From: Haloplanus vescus
Lineage (GTDB): Archaea; Halobacteriota; Halobacteria; Halobacteriales; Haloferacaceae
Direction: 5' to 3'
Assembly: GCF_900107665.1 (NCBI RefSeq)
Contig: NZ_FNQT01000001.1
Span: 784,398 to 848,397 of the forward strand
Length of the DNA: 64,000 bases
Made by a program: the position numbers and the translations under genes. Of this stretch, positions 42,373-50,356 are shown one piece after another (within the stretch, counting starts at the first letter, position 1; every line of letters starts with the position of its first letter). A model generated the notes under the pieces. That model did no database searches. It saw only the letters and a list, made by a program, of their open reading frames with translations, and was not told the DNA's origin.

Positions 42373-43203
42373 ATGAGCGACTCGTCGGACGAGCAGGGGC
42401 GCGAGACGAGCGTGGCGGAGACGGTGGCCGACGAAGACGCCGACCTCCGCGAACGGGTCGAGGAGCGGTACGACTTCGAGGACTTCGGCCCGAGCGACAT
42501 GGCGGAGATGAGCGCCGAGGAGTGGGAGGCGGCATTCGACCCCGAGACGTGGATCGTCGGCGACGAACTGCTCGACCGGGTGGAGACGGACCTCAAGCGT
42601 CGCATCGCCAGCCGCGAGGTGTTCGCCGTCCTCGAACGCGTCGAGATGGAGGGAGAGCCGCGACTGGTCGCGTACTCCGACGAGGGGTACGCCATCGTCT
42701 CGCCGGACGGGAGCGTCGAGGGGCAGGGGACGGTGCTGCGGGACGTGAAGCCGACTGTCGCACTGTGTTCGATGGACTCCTACGACGTGCGCGAGGGTCC
42801 AGAAGACGTGTCTCTCCCCGACCCCGCCGACGTGCCGGAGGGGACCGGACAGCTGGGGAACAACCTCCTGCAGCTCGTGGCGGCGTCGCAACTGGTGGCC
42901 GGCGTCGGCCTCATCGGCGTCTGGATGTTCACCGACGCCATTCCGACGCCCGGAGGGTACGTCGACCTCGTGGCGCCGCTGATGGGGTTCATCTTCATCG
43001 GCATCGGCGTCTTCCTCTTCGCCGTCGTCGCCAACGCGCGCCTCTCGGACCGATTCCGGGCCGAGGAGTTCCGCGCTCGCTTGCGCGCGGCGGGCGTCGA
43101 AGACGGCGACCGGCCGGAGTTTCTGCCGCCGCTCGACGAGTCCGACGCGGAGACCGCCGATGCGGGGGCGTCGAGCGGTGACGAAAGCGACGAAGAGGCG
43201 TGA
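42373..43203 (+). CDS. DUF7319-like membrane protein, first gene of cytochrome b operon
   Basis: 276 residues: an acidic cytoplasmic N-terminal part (about 1-165) and two membrane segments (about 172-190 and 200-222), then an acidic tail. No cofactor-binding motif seen. Its position at the head of the cytochrome b cluster is conserved in haloarchaea as far as I recall (DUF7319), so it is probably an assembly factor or accessory subunit. Confidence 0.72.
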   Translation: MSDSSDEQGRETSVAETVADEDADLRERVEERYDFEDFGPSDMAEMSAEEWEAAFDPETWIVGDELLDRVETDLKRRIASREVFAVLERVEMEGEPRLVAYSDEGYAIVSPDGSVEGQGTVLRDVKPTVALCSMDSYDVREGPEDVSLPDPADVPEGTGQLGNNLLQLVAASQLVAGVGLIGVWMFTDAIPTPGGYVDLVAPLMGFIFIGIGVFLFAVVANARLSDRFRAEEFRARLRAAGVEDGDRPEFLPPLDESDAETADAGASSGDESDEEA

Positions 43204-43213
43204 GGAGTCGGTG

Positions 43214-43221
43214 GGTTTAAG
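43214..43221 (+). promoter_or_regulatory. TATA-like box for the halocyanin gene
   Basis: GGTTTAAG is centred about 28 nt before ATG 43247, so halocyanin and the genes after it may have their own leaderless transcript. Confidence 0.5.
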
Positions 43222-43246
43222 CGGATTCCATCCTGAAATCCGGCGT

Positions 43247-43876
43247 ATGAATAGGCGGGACTTCCTGAGAGTGGCCGGTGGGTCCGCCGCTGTCGGAACG
43301 GCCGCCGCCACGGCGACGCCCGCCGCCGCACAGGCGTCGTTCGGCGGCTGGATGAGCGACGTTGGTAACTACAGCGAGGTCGCCGACGCGACCGGGCAGG
43401 ACGAAGTGACGATTACGGTCGGCGCACAGGGCAACGGTGGCAACTTCGGATTCGACCCCGCGGCCGTCCAGGTCGACCCTGGAACGACGGTCGTCTGGGA
43501 GTGGAACGGCGAAGGCGGTCAGCACAACGTCGTCGCCGAGGAAGGCGGCGACTTCGAGAGCGAACTCAGCTCTGAAGCTGGCTTCACCTTCGAACAGACC
43601 TTCGACTCGGAGGGCGTCGTCAAATACTACTGCCAGCCCCACCAGGGACTGGGGATGAAAGGCGTCGTCGCCGTCGGTGAGATTCCCGACTCCGGCGGTG
43701 GCGGCGGAGGCGGTGGCGGCGGCGGTGAAGTCGAACTGCACGAGCTCGGCGTGCCAATCCAGGCCCACTGGGTCGGCGCGGCGACGATACTCGGCATCAT
43801 CCTCTCGCTGATATTCAGCTTCTACGTCCTGAAATACGGCGAGTCACCACACACCGGAACCGGGAGGGGAGAGTGA
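43247..43876 (+). CDS. membrane-anchored halocyanin (blue copper protein)
   Basis: 209 residues. Tat signal NRRDFLRVAGG with AQA-type cleavage region near 30; plastocyanin-like cupredoxin domain (about 35-145) with copper ligands His93, Cys129, His132 and Met137, all present. A run of 11 glycines (150-160) then links to a C-terminal membrane helix (about 173-195). It should carry electrons on the outer face for the cytochrome b encoded after it. The next ATG starts immediately after the stop. Confidence 0.92.
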   Translation: MNRRDFLRVAGGSAAVGTAAATATPAAAQASFGGWMSDVGNYSEVADATGQDEVTITVGAQGNGGNFGFDPAAVQVDPGTTVVWEWNGEGGQHNVVAEEGGDFESELSSEAGFTFEQTFDSEGVVKYYCQPHQGLGMKGVVAVGEIPDSGGGGGGGGGGGEVELHELGVPIQAHWVGAATILGIILSLIFSFYVLKYGESPHTGTGRGE

Positions 43877-44263
43877 ATGTCATCGAGTGGTAGCACCTAC
43901 GGCGATATCCATCGATACGAACCGGCCCGCGAGAGCACGGCGGCAGCCATCGCCATCGTCCTGCTGACGGTCGTCGAGGTGGCCTTCGTGTTCATGTTCG
44001 CCTACGGCCTCGTGAGCGGTTGGGGCCTCACCGAGACGGGCAACATGTTCCTCGGCGCCATCCTCGCCGTCATCTTCGTCGACCTCGCGTTCATCCTCGC
44101 GCTGTATCGCAAGGAGTTCCTGCCCGACGTCGTCATCGTCAAGAAGCGGCGTCGCAAGTGGGAGGACCTCTACATCCGCGAGGAGGACGTCGACGGTGAG
44201 GCGCTCGGTGACGGGACGTGGGACACAGTCAAACGCGCAGTTTACCCGTACTACAAGCGATAA
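43877..44263 (+). CDS. DUF7318-like small membrane subunit
   Basis: 128 residues with two membrane segments (about 20-45 and 55-80) and a basic/acidic cytoplasmic tail (VKKRRRKWEDLYIREED). No cofactor ligands. It lies directly between halocyanin and cytochrome b, with zero-base spacing on the left and a TAATG overlap on the right, so it is probably a structural subunit of the complex. Confidence 0.75.
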   Translation: MSSSGSTYGDIHRYEPARESTAAAIAIVLLTVVEVAFVFMFAYGLVSGWGLTETGNMFLGAILAVIFVDLAFILALYRKEFLPDVVIVKKRRRKWEDLYIREEDVDGEALGDGTWDTVKRAVYPYYKR

Positions 44264-45057
44264 TGAGCCTGGAAAAGAAAGACGAGATGGACCACGAGGG
44301 GTGGATGAAACGGAAGGATCTGACGCCCGTCGAGGCCACCTTCCTCACGGCGCTCATCTGGATGGACAAGCGACTCCGCATCGTCGACTACCTGGAGTTG
44401 CTGGAGAACCTCTACTACAAGGTCAACCTCCAGATGCCGAAGAGTCACACCGAACAGTACGACCTCGACAACAAGTTCTGGTACTGGTATCCGCTGTACG
44501 CGCTGGGGTCGTTCTCGACGCTCGCGTACATCGTCGCCGCCGTCTCCGGCGCGTTGCTCGGGTTCTACTACGCTCCCGCGCAGGCGGGTGACCCAAGCAC
44601 GGCGTACAACTCGATTACGTTCATCATGACCGACCTCCAGTTCGGGTTCATGCTCCGGTCCATCCACCGGTGGTCGGCACAGGTGATGGTCGCGGCCGTG
44701 TTCCTCCACATGCTCCGTGTCTACTTCACGGGCGCGTACAAGGAACCGCGCGAACTCAACTGGCTACTCGGCATCGTCCTCATCAGCCTGACGATGGTGT
44801 TCGGATACACGGGCTACCTGCTCCCGTGGGACCAGCTGGCCTTCTGGGCCGGCCAGATCGGCGTCGAGATGTCGCTGTCCATCCCGCTGGCGGGTGAGTG
44901 GGTCGCCCAACTCCTGTTCGGCGGCTTCACCCTCAGCCAGTCGACGCTCCAGCGGATGTACATCATCCACGTGTTCCTGCTTCCGTTCGTCGTGACGACG
45001 CTGATTGCCATCCACATCGGCATCGTCTGGATGCAGGGCATCGCAGAACCCCACTAA
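44263..45057 (+). CDS. cytochrome b, N-terminal (b6-type) subunit
   Basis: 264 residues, four membrane helices. Haem-ligand histidine pairs are visible in helix B (SIHRW and FLHMLRVYFTGAYK) and helix D (IIHVFLLP and IAIHIGIVW), i.e. two b haems. GYTGYLLPWDQLAFWA is the family Qo-side motif. Together with the following gene it forms a split cytochrome b as in b6f complexes. Start set by the TAATG overlap with the previous gene. Confidence 0.94.
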   Translation: MSLEKKDEMDHEGWMKRKDLTPVEATFLTALIWMDKRLRIVDYLELLENLYYKVNLQMPKSHTEQYDLDNKFWYWYPLYALGSFSTLAYIVAAVSGALLGFYYAPAQAGDPSTAYNSITFIMTDLQFGFMLRSIHRWSAQVMVAAVFLHMLRVYFTGAYKEPRELNWLLGIVLISLTMVFGYTGYLLPWDQLAFWAGQIGVEMSLSIPLAGEWVAQLLFGGFTLSQSTLQRMYIIHVFLLPFVVTTLIAIHIGIVWMQGIAEPH

Positions 45058-45059
45058 TC

Positions 45060-45830
45060 ATGAGCGAGAACGAATCCACCACGGACGACCCCCGAACCGA
45101 CGGCGGCAGCCCCGGTATCGTCGCACCTGACGACGAGACGCCGACGTGGCGCGAACGCAAAGAGCGAACGACCGGCCTCTCACGGCTCACCTACGAATAC
45201 TTTGAGCGGTCCCGCCGCGAGGACCAAGACCTCCGGACCGAGTCCGACTACGTGGAACGCGACGTGCTCGCGTTCCCGACGTGGCCCCACGAGACGGTCC
45301 GCAACCTCTCCATCGCGTCATTCTTCCTCGGGATGATATTCTTCCTCTCGGCGACGATGCCGCCACACATCGGCGCGCCGGCCAACCCGAGTTCGACGCC
45401 GGCCATCATCCTGCCCGACTGGTATCTCTACTGGTCGTTCGGCCTGCTGAAACTCGGGCCGCTGAACCCCGAGCTGGCCATCCTCGGCGGGGCGAAACTC
45501 ACCGCGGACCGAACCTACGGCGTGTTGGCGAACGTCGTCGTCGTCGGCTTCATCGCCATCGTCCCCTTCCTGAACAAGGGATCGGCTCGGCGCCCCGTCG
45601 AACAGCCGTTCTGGTCGGCCGTCGGCGTCGGTGGCGTCGTCTTCGCGCTGACCATCAGTCTGCTCGCGGTCAAGAACCTGATGCCGATGGACGTCCACCT
45701 GCTCTTCGACCTGACCTTCCTCCTGCCCATCGTGGCCACTACCGTCACCTATGCGGTGCTCAAGACGATGCGCGAGGGGTACATGTACGACCTGAACCGT
45801 CGGTACTACCGGCTCCGCCCGCCGAAGTAG
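45060..45830 (+). CDS. cytochrome b, C-terminal (subunit IV-type) protein
   Basis: 256 residues. A soluble acidic N-terminus of about 75 residues precedes three membrane helices. ILPDWYLYWSFG holds the Qo-site PDWY (PEWY in other organisms), the proton-exit glutamate being replaced by aspartate as in several archaea. Two bases after the b6-type subunit stop. Confidence 0.92.
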   Translation: MSENESTTDDPRTDGGSPGIVAPDDETPTWRERKERTTGLSRLTYEYFERSRREDQDLRTESDYVERDVLAFPTWPHETVRNLSIASFFLGMIFFLSATMPPHIGAPANPSSTPAIILPDWYLYWSFGLLKLGPLNPELAILGGAKLTADRTYGVLANVVVVGFIAIVPFLNKGSARRPVEQPFWSAVGVGGVVFALTISLLAVKNLMPMDVHLLFDLTFLLPIVATTVTYAVLKTMREGYMYDLNRRYYRLRPPK

Positions 45831-45837
45831 CGCGGGC

Positions 45838-46197
45838 ATGGCGTCACCTTCTGCCGACGACGACACCGACGGCGGGCGCGACGTCGTCGTCCCGATGCGA
45901 CTGTACAAGACTGTCACCGTCTTCTCCACGCTCATCGCCATCTGTAGCGTCGTCTTCGGGTTCGTGCTCTTGGACGCCGCGACGATTCGGCTCAGCCTCC
46001 TGCGGCGCCTCGTGACCGGCGTCCTCCGAGCGGTCGGGGTCGTGGCACCGGCGTCGGTGTTGAGTGCCGTCCTCGCCGTCTTCGGCCTCGCGTCGATTGC
46101 GCTCGGCGCCGGCGTCTACGTGCTTGGAACGCGCTTCCGAGCCCCGGGAATGGGAAACGCTCAAGAGGACGGCGACGAACCCTCCGACAATGGCTGA
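45838..46197 (+). CDS. DUF7315-like membrane protein of the cytochrome b operon
   Basis: 119 residues, two membrane segments (about 25-47 and 72-98) with short charged ends. Function unknown; probably an accessory subunit. It follows the cytochrome b C-terminal gene by seven bases and overlaps the next gene by eight. Confidence 0.72.
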   Translation: MASPSADDDTDGGRDVVVPMRLYKTVTVFSTLIAICSVVFGFVLLDAATIRLSLLRRLVTGVLRAVGVVAPASVLSAVLAVFGLASIALGAGVYVLGTRFRAPGMGNAQEDGDEPSDNG

Positions 46198-46462
46198 CGA
46201 ATTCATCAAAGGGCTCGGCATCTTCACCGGCGCGGGCCTCGGATGGCTCGTGCTCGCGGGCTGGTACCGAACGCCGGGATTCGAGAGCACGCGCCAACTC
46301 GTGAGTCCGGTGTCGCCGAATCCGGCGAACGCGGACCTGTTCAACCTGCTCGCCATCGGCCTGATGGACGCGCTCTTCTGGTTCGCACTCCTCGGCCCCC
46401 TCGCGTTCTGGGTGCTCCTGCCGGCGCTGCGGCAGGCGCGAAAAGCGATGGACAGCGCGTAA
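46190..46462 (+). CDS. DUF7314-like membrane protein of the cytochrome b operon
   Basis: 90 residues with two membrane segments (about 8-26 and 52-78). The loop RTPGFESTRQLVSPVSPNPANADL between them is hydrophilic. Starts inside the previous gene, so translation is coupled. Last gene of the operon on this strand. Function unknown. Confidence 0.72.
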   Translation: MADEFIKGLGIFTGAGLGWLVLAGWYRTPGFESTRQLVSPVSPNPANADLFNLLAIGLMDALFWFALLGPLAFWVLLPALRQARKAMDSA

Positions 46463-46476
46463 TCCGCGAAAACGAG

Positions 46477-46481
46477 TTTTT
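46477..46481 (+). terminator. possible T-tract terminator
   Basis: A run of five T follows the last gene of the cytochrome b operon in a 25-bp gap with a convergent gene; the opposite strand reads TTTT. U-tracts are what archaeal termination uses, but this one is short. Confidence 0.3.
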
Positions 46482-46487
46482 CCGTTC

Positions 46488-46928
46488 TTACACCACGAGC
46501 CGCCAGAGCGGCTGGATGAAGACGAAGAGGCTCTGGTAGCCCGCGTAGAGGAGCGCGAGGAGGGACGCCGCGACGGCGCCCTTGGGGCGCTCGAAGGTCA
46601 TGTCGTTGCGAGCCTCGACCTGTCGGGACTCGAATTCGAAGAAGTCGGTGAGGAAGAGGCCGACGGCGATGACTGCCATCACCATCCCACCGTGTGGTTC
46701 GACGACGAGGAACGCGAAGGAGGCGAGGACGAGCGCAATCGTCGACAGCGAGTGCGGCAGGTATCGACTCAGGTCGTCAGCGCCATCCTCGACCCGTTGC
46801 TCGTGGACGGCGTGCGCGCGAATCCGCGTAAACATGTTCACCACCACGAGCGCCAACACGACGTGGGCGATGTACGGTTCGAGCGCGTCGAGGGCGCCGA
46901 CCGGGACGGCGAACTGTAGCGGTTGCAT
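46488..46928 (-). CDS. DUF7313-like four-helix membrane protein
   Basis: 146 residues with four hydrophobic segments and a charged loop (HEQRVEDGADDLSR). It is convergent with the cytochrome b operon and usually accompanies it as far as I recall (DUF7313), so a role in the same complex is likely but unproven. Own TATA-like CTAATGAA about 23 nt upstream, overlapping the end of the NAD-kinase-like gene. Confidence 0.72.
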   Translation of the reverse strand: MQPLQFAVPVGALDALEPYIAHVVLALVVVNMFTRIRAHAVHEQRVEDGADDLSRYLPHSLSTIALVLASFAFLVVEPHGGMVMAVIAVGLFLTDFFEFESRQVEARNDMTFERPKGAVAASLLALLYAGYQSLFVFIQPLWRLVV

Positions 46929-46952
46929 ACGTTACCTTGTACCGCTGATTCA

Positions 46953-47657
46953 TTAGAAGTTTTCCGTTCGATTCGGCAGCACGAGGTCGACGGTGTCGAC
47001 ACGCTCCACGCGAAGGTCGGCCCCGCGGTCGACCGCGCCGTACCGCACCCCGTCGGCGACGAGTGCGACCGCGCCGTCGCGCTCCACCGACACCGAGAGC
47101 GGAGCGTCGGGCGCGGGGTCGACGACGTACGTCTCCGTCTCCGTCGAGAAGGGGGCGATGGGGACGACGGTGACGCCCGTCCCGGCTTCGAGGACGGCCC
47201 CGCCCGCCACGCCGGCGTAGCCGTCGCTCCCGAGTGGTGTCGCGACGACGAAGCCGTCGGCGCGGACCGACCCCAGCTGCTCCTCCCCAGTCGCGACGGC
47301 GTACTCGGAGATGCTCGCGGGCGCGTCGGTCACGAAGGTCACATCGCGGAGTGCGCGCGCGATGGCCGAGCCCTCGTGACTGAGGCCGAGGACGGGGTGG
47401 GCGTCGACGCGTCGGTCGCCGGCGGCGAGGGCGGCCACGGTGGCGTCAAGGTCGTCGCGAGCGACGCGGTGGCGACCCGCCTCGGCCGTGACGGGGAGGA
47501 CGGGCGCCGAGGGTGGCTCCGTCGTCAGCGACCGGATGGCGTCGTCGCCGACGGCGACAAGGGTGTCGTGGTCGTCGTCCTCGTCGACTACCGAGCCACC
47601 GCCGACGGCGATGGCGGCCGAGTCGTCGTCGGTCCCGCCTCGAACGGCGACGTTCAC
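46953..47657 (-). CDS. NAD-kinase-like protein with degenerate active-site motif
   Basis: 234 residues. The C-terminal half matches ATP-NAD kinases: VDAHPVLGLS, then GFVVATPLGSDGYAGVAGGAVLE, corresponding to the TPTGSTAY region. But the diagnostic GGDG loop reads VGDD (AVGDDA, 35-40), and the two threonines of TPTGSTAY are Leu and Asp. GTG 47657 is the only family-compatible start; an in-frame stop closes off further extension. It may be a divergent kinase or a non-catalytic paralogue. Confidence 0.78.
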   Translation of the reverse strand: MNVAVRGGTDDDSAAIAVGGGSVVDEDDDHDTLVAVGDDAIRSLTTEPPSAPVLPVTAEAGRHRVARDDLDATVAALAAGDRRVDAHPVLGLSHEGSAIARALRDVTFVTDAPASISEYAVATGEEQLGSVRADGFVVATPLGSDGYAGVAGGAVLEAGTGVTVVPIAPFSTETETYVVDPAPDAPLSVSVERDGAVALVADGVRYGAVDRGADLRVERVDTVDLVLPNRTENF

Positions 47658-47811
47658 CGTCGCGCCCTCCCCCCGTTCGACAGCGGTGCGTGCGGCGTGT
47701 GCCCGTGGTCACGTCGCGTCCGTCTCATGGGGGGTACGTCGACCCACGGCGTTAAAAACCTCCCCAGTGGAAGACGACCGTTCGCTCCGCGAAAGTGCAG
47801 TACCGAGCGCC

Positions 47812-48858
47812 TCAGTCGACACGTGGGAGTTCGACGACGAAGACGGCCCCCGTCGGTTCGTTGTCTTCGACCCAAACCTCGCCGCCGTACTGAGTGACCA
47901 GCGTGTCGACGAGATAGAGTCCGATTCCCGTTCCGGGACTGTCGAGGTCATGCTCTCCTTTCCCGAAGATTAACTCTTTGTTGTCGTCTGCGATTCCAGG
48001 ACCGTTGTCGGCGATTCGAACCTCGACGCTGTCGTCGCGGACTGTACAGGACACCTCGACGCGTGGGGACTCCTTGTCGTTGTGTTGGACGGCGTTGTTC
48101 AACAGATTCCGGAAGACCGAGGAGAGCATCCTGTTCGCCACGACGTCCACGTCGGGGAGCGGGTCCTCCAAGACGAACTCTGCGTCCGGGAACGACTCCT
48201 CGCGAAGCGCCACCTCCGTCTCGAGAGTCGAGCGAAGCGACACCGGCTCCACGGAGAGCGACTCGTTCGAGACGACTGTCTCGACGTACTCGCGTGCGAG
48301 TTCGGTCAGTTCGACGACGTGCTCACCGCTGGCGAGGATTTTCTGTACGTACTCGCGGCCATCGGCGTCCACGTGGTCTTGGAGTATCTCCATCCAACCG
48401 AGCACGACGGCCATATCGTTGCGAATGTCGTGGCGGACGATTCGGTTCAGGAGTTCGAGTTCTTGCTCGCGGCGCTTTTGCTCCGTGATATCCGTACAGA
48501 TGCCGACGACCTCTGCGATTTCGCCATCGTCGTCTCGGACGAGGGCTTGCTGGGTGAGGACCCACCGAATCGACCCATCCGGTTGTACGACGCGACCCTC
48601 GTACGCCTCGTCTCGGAGCCCCTGCGCTGAGGCCTCGATATTCGCACGGACACGGTCCCGGTCGTCGGGATGGATGGCATCGAGCAACACCGTGATGTCG
48701 TCCATGACCTCGTCGGGAGGGAGTCCCCAGATATCCTCGAAGCCGGCGCTGATGTAATCGAACTCGCCGGGCTCGGTCGCCGTCCAGAGTGCGACGCCAT
48801 CGAGTTGGTCGAACAGCATCCGGAAATCGGTCCGTTTCCCGAGCGAAGTGTATGCCAT
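47812..48858 (-). CDS. PAS-domain sensor histidine kinase
   Basis: 348 residues, soluble. PAS/PAC (about 12-130) ends in GICTDITEQKRREQEL; HisKA helix with LNRIVRHDIRNDMAVV carries the phospho-His; HATPase has NLLNNAVQHND, DNGPGI and GTGIGLYLVDTLV. No partner regulator nearby. The start has a TATA-like CTTTATTC about 29 nt upstream. Confidence 0.9.
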   Translation of the reverse strand: MAYTSLGKRTDFRMLFDQLDGVALWTATEPGEFDYISAGFEDIWGLPPDEVMDDITVLLDAIHPDDRDRVRANIEASAQGLRDEAYEGRVVQPDGSIRWVLTQQALVRDDDGEIAEVVGICTDITEQKRREQELELLNRIVRHDIRNDMAVVLGWMEILQDHVDADGREYVQKILASGEHVVELTELAREYVETVVSNESLSVEPVSLRSTLETEVALREESFPDAEFVLEDPLPDVDVVANRMLSSVFRNLLNNAVQHNDKESPRVEVSCTVRDDSVEVRIADNGPGIADDNKELIFGKGEHDLDSPGTGIGLYLVDTLVTQYGGEVWVEDNEPTGAVFVVELPRVD

Positions 48859-48882
48859 AGTGGGCTATACACACGGACGGGA

Positions 48883-48890
48883 ATAAAGTT
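48883..48890 (-). promoter_or_regulatory. TATA-like box for the PAS kinase
   Basis: CTTTATTC region on the minus strand, centred about 28 nt before ATG 48858. Confidence 0.45.
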
Positions 48891-48893
48891 CGG

Positions 48894-50195
48894 TCAGAAC
48901 GGCCAGTCGCCGGTGACGCGCATCCCCTCGGCGTGGTCCTCGCGTTCGAGGGCGGCGGCGATGGCGTCCGGGTCGCGGTGGTCGACGTGGTCGGCGTCCG
49001 CAAGGGCGGCGACGACGCCCGTCACGAGGATGGCGCCCTCGCGGAGCGTCCGTCGCTCCAACTTGTCGAGCGTGTCGGCGCGGGTGTGCCCCCAGCCACG
49101 CCCGCGGTCACCGTCGTCGCTCGACACCAACAGCGCGGGGACGCCGCGGGCGACGAACGGCCAGTGGTCGCTGTGGGGGTGCTGGCTCGGGAGTCGCGAG
49201 ACAGGGTGGCCGAAGTCGTCGGCGACGGCGTCGACCGTCTGACCGAGGGCGTCGAAGCCGTGAGTGTAGAACTGGAGCGTCCGGCCGCGTCCCACGCCAT
49301 CGCAGTTGACGACCGCTTGCACGCTGTCGGCGTCGACGAGGTCGGCCTCGCGTTTCGACCCACGAAGCCCCACCTCCTCGGCGCCGAAGCAGACGACCCG
49401 GACGCGGCGGCCGAGGGGGTCGTCGCGCGCGAGGAGTGCGCGAGCGACTTCGAGGACCGTCGCGGTGCCGGCGCCGTTGTCGACGGCCCCCTCCGCGATG
49501 TCGTGGGCGTCGACGTGGCTGGTCAGATAGACCGCGCGGTCGGTGTCCGGACCGATGTCGGCGCGGACGACGCCGCTCTCGGCCGTCGGCGTCTCGCAGT
49601 CGACAGTGAGGGTGACACGGTCACCCGCGAACCGACGCGCGAGGCGGGCGCCGACCTCTCTGCTGACGCCGACGGCGGGGATGGGGCCCAGCGGCGTGTC
49701 GTCGGTGCCGACGCTGCCCGTCGGCGCGAGACAGCCCGGAACGTGGTTGCGGAAGACGAAGCCGACGGCGCCGGCCTCGACGGCGCGGTAGTACTTCTCG
49801 CGGCGGTGGATGAAGCGGTCGTAGTGGTCGGGCACCGAGGCGGAGACGAGGGCGATGGCGCCGTCCAACTCCGCGTCCTCGAAGTCCTCGGGGAGGCCGT
49901 CGCCGCAGTCGACGAGGCGACCCGCGGCGGTGTCGGCCGGACTTCGGGGGAGGGCGATACACTCGGCGTCGCCGTCGGGCGTGTCGAGATGGCTCGACCC
50001 ACGAACCCAGCCCTGTATCTCGAAGTCGTCGATGTGCGCGTCGCGAGCGCCGATATCGTCAAGGGCGTCACGCGTCGCTTCCAGCGCCTCGCGTTCGCCG
50101 GGCGTGCCCGCCATCCGAGAGCCGATATCGACCAGTCGTTCGAGGTGGTCCCACCCCGCGTCGCTCGTGAACGTCTCGCCAATCCAGTCGTGCAT
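48894..50195 (-). CDS. M28-family zinc aminopeptidase
   Basis: 433 residues. A PA-type insert (about 95-190) lies between the N-terminal part and the peptidase. Metal ligands: His and Asp in SHVDAHD, Asp in AVDNGAG, Glu-Glu in CFGAEEVGL, and His in HPHSDHWPF, all present, so it should be an active dinuclear-zinc aminopeptidase. No signal peptide, hence cytoplasmic. TATA-like GTTAG about 27 nt upstream of ATG 50195. Confidence 0.9.
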   Translation of the reverse strand: MHDWIGETFTSDAGWDHLERLVDIGSRMAGTPGEREALEATRDALDDIGARDAHIDDFEIQGWVRGSSHLDTPDGDAECIALPRSPADTAAGRLVDCGDGLPEDFEDAELDGAIALVSASVPDHYDRFIHRREKYYRAVEAGAVGFVFRNHVPGCLAPTGSVGTDDTPLGPIPAVGVSREVGARLARRFAGDRVTLTVDCETPTAESGVVRADIGPDTDRAVYLTSHVDAHDIAEGAVDNGAGTATVLEVARALLARDDPLGRRVRVVCFGAEEVGLRGSKREADLVDADSVQAVVNCDGVGRGRTLQFYTHGFDALGQTVDAVADDFGHPVSRLPSQHPHSDHWPFVARGVPALLVSSDDGDRGRGWGHTRADTLDKLERRTLREGAILVTGVVAALADADHVDHRDPDAIAAALEREDHAEGMRVTGDWPF

Positions 50196-50326
50196 GGGTG
50201 GTCGTCTCCATCCGCGCGACTAACGGTTTCGGTCACACGCACACGTCGAACGTCGACAGGTCGACGGACAGGTGTCGAACCCCAAACGCCCGATTTCGGG
50301 CGCGAGAGGTTCCAAATCCGGCAGGC

Positions 50327-50333
50327 CTTTATC
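50327..50333 (+). promoter_or_regulatory. TATA-like box for the thiolase operon
   Basis: CTTTATC is centred 27 nt before ATG 50357, a leaderless arrangement. Confidence 0.55.
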
Positions 50334-50356
50334 TGCTCGTCCGCCTATGTGCCGGT

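Noticed and set aside
43697-43729. Simple-sequence repeat or sequencing artefact in halocyanin
   Set aside because: The glycine run uses GGC, GGT and GGA codons, and the frame continues into a proper membrane helix.
47654-47728. A 24-codon upstream frame whose stop overlaps the NAD-kinase-like GTG
   Set aside because: The GTGA overlap looks like coupling, but the product is Arg/His-rich with no conserved feature and the TATA spacing is poor. Could be a leader peptide; evidence is too thin.
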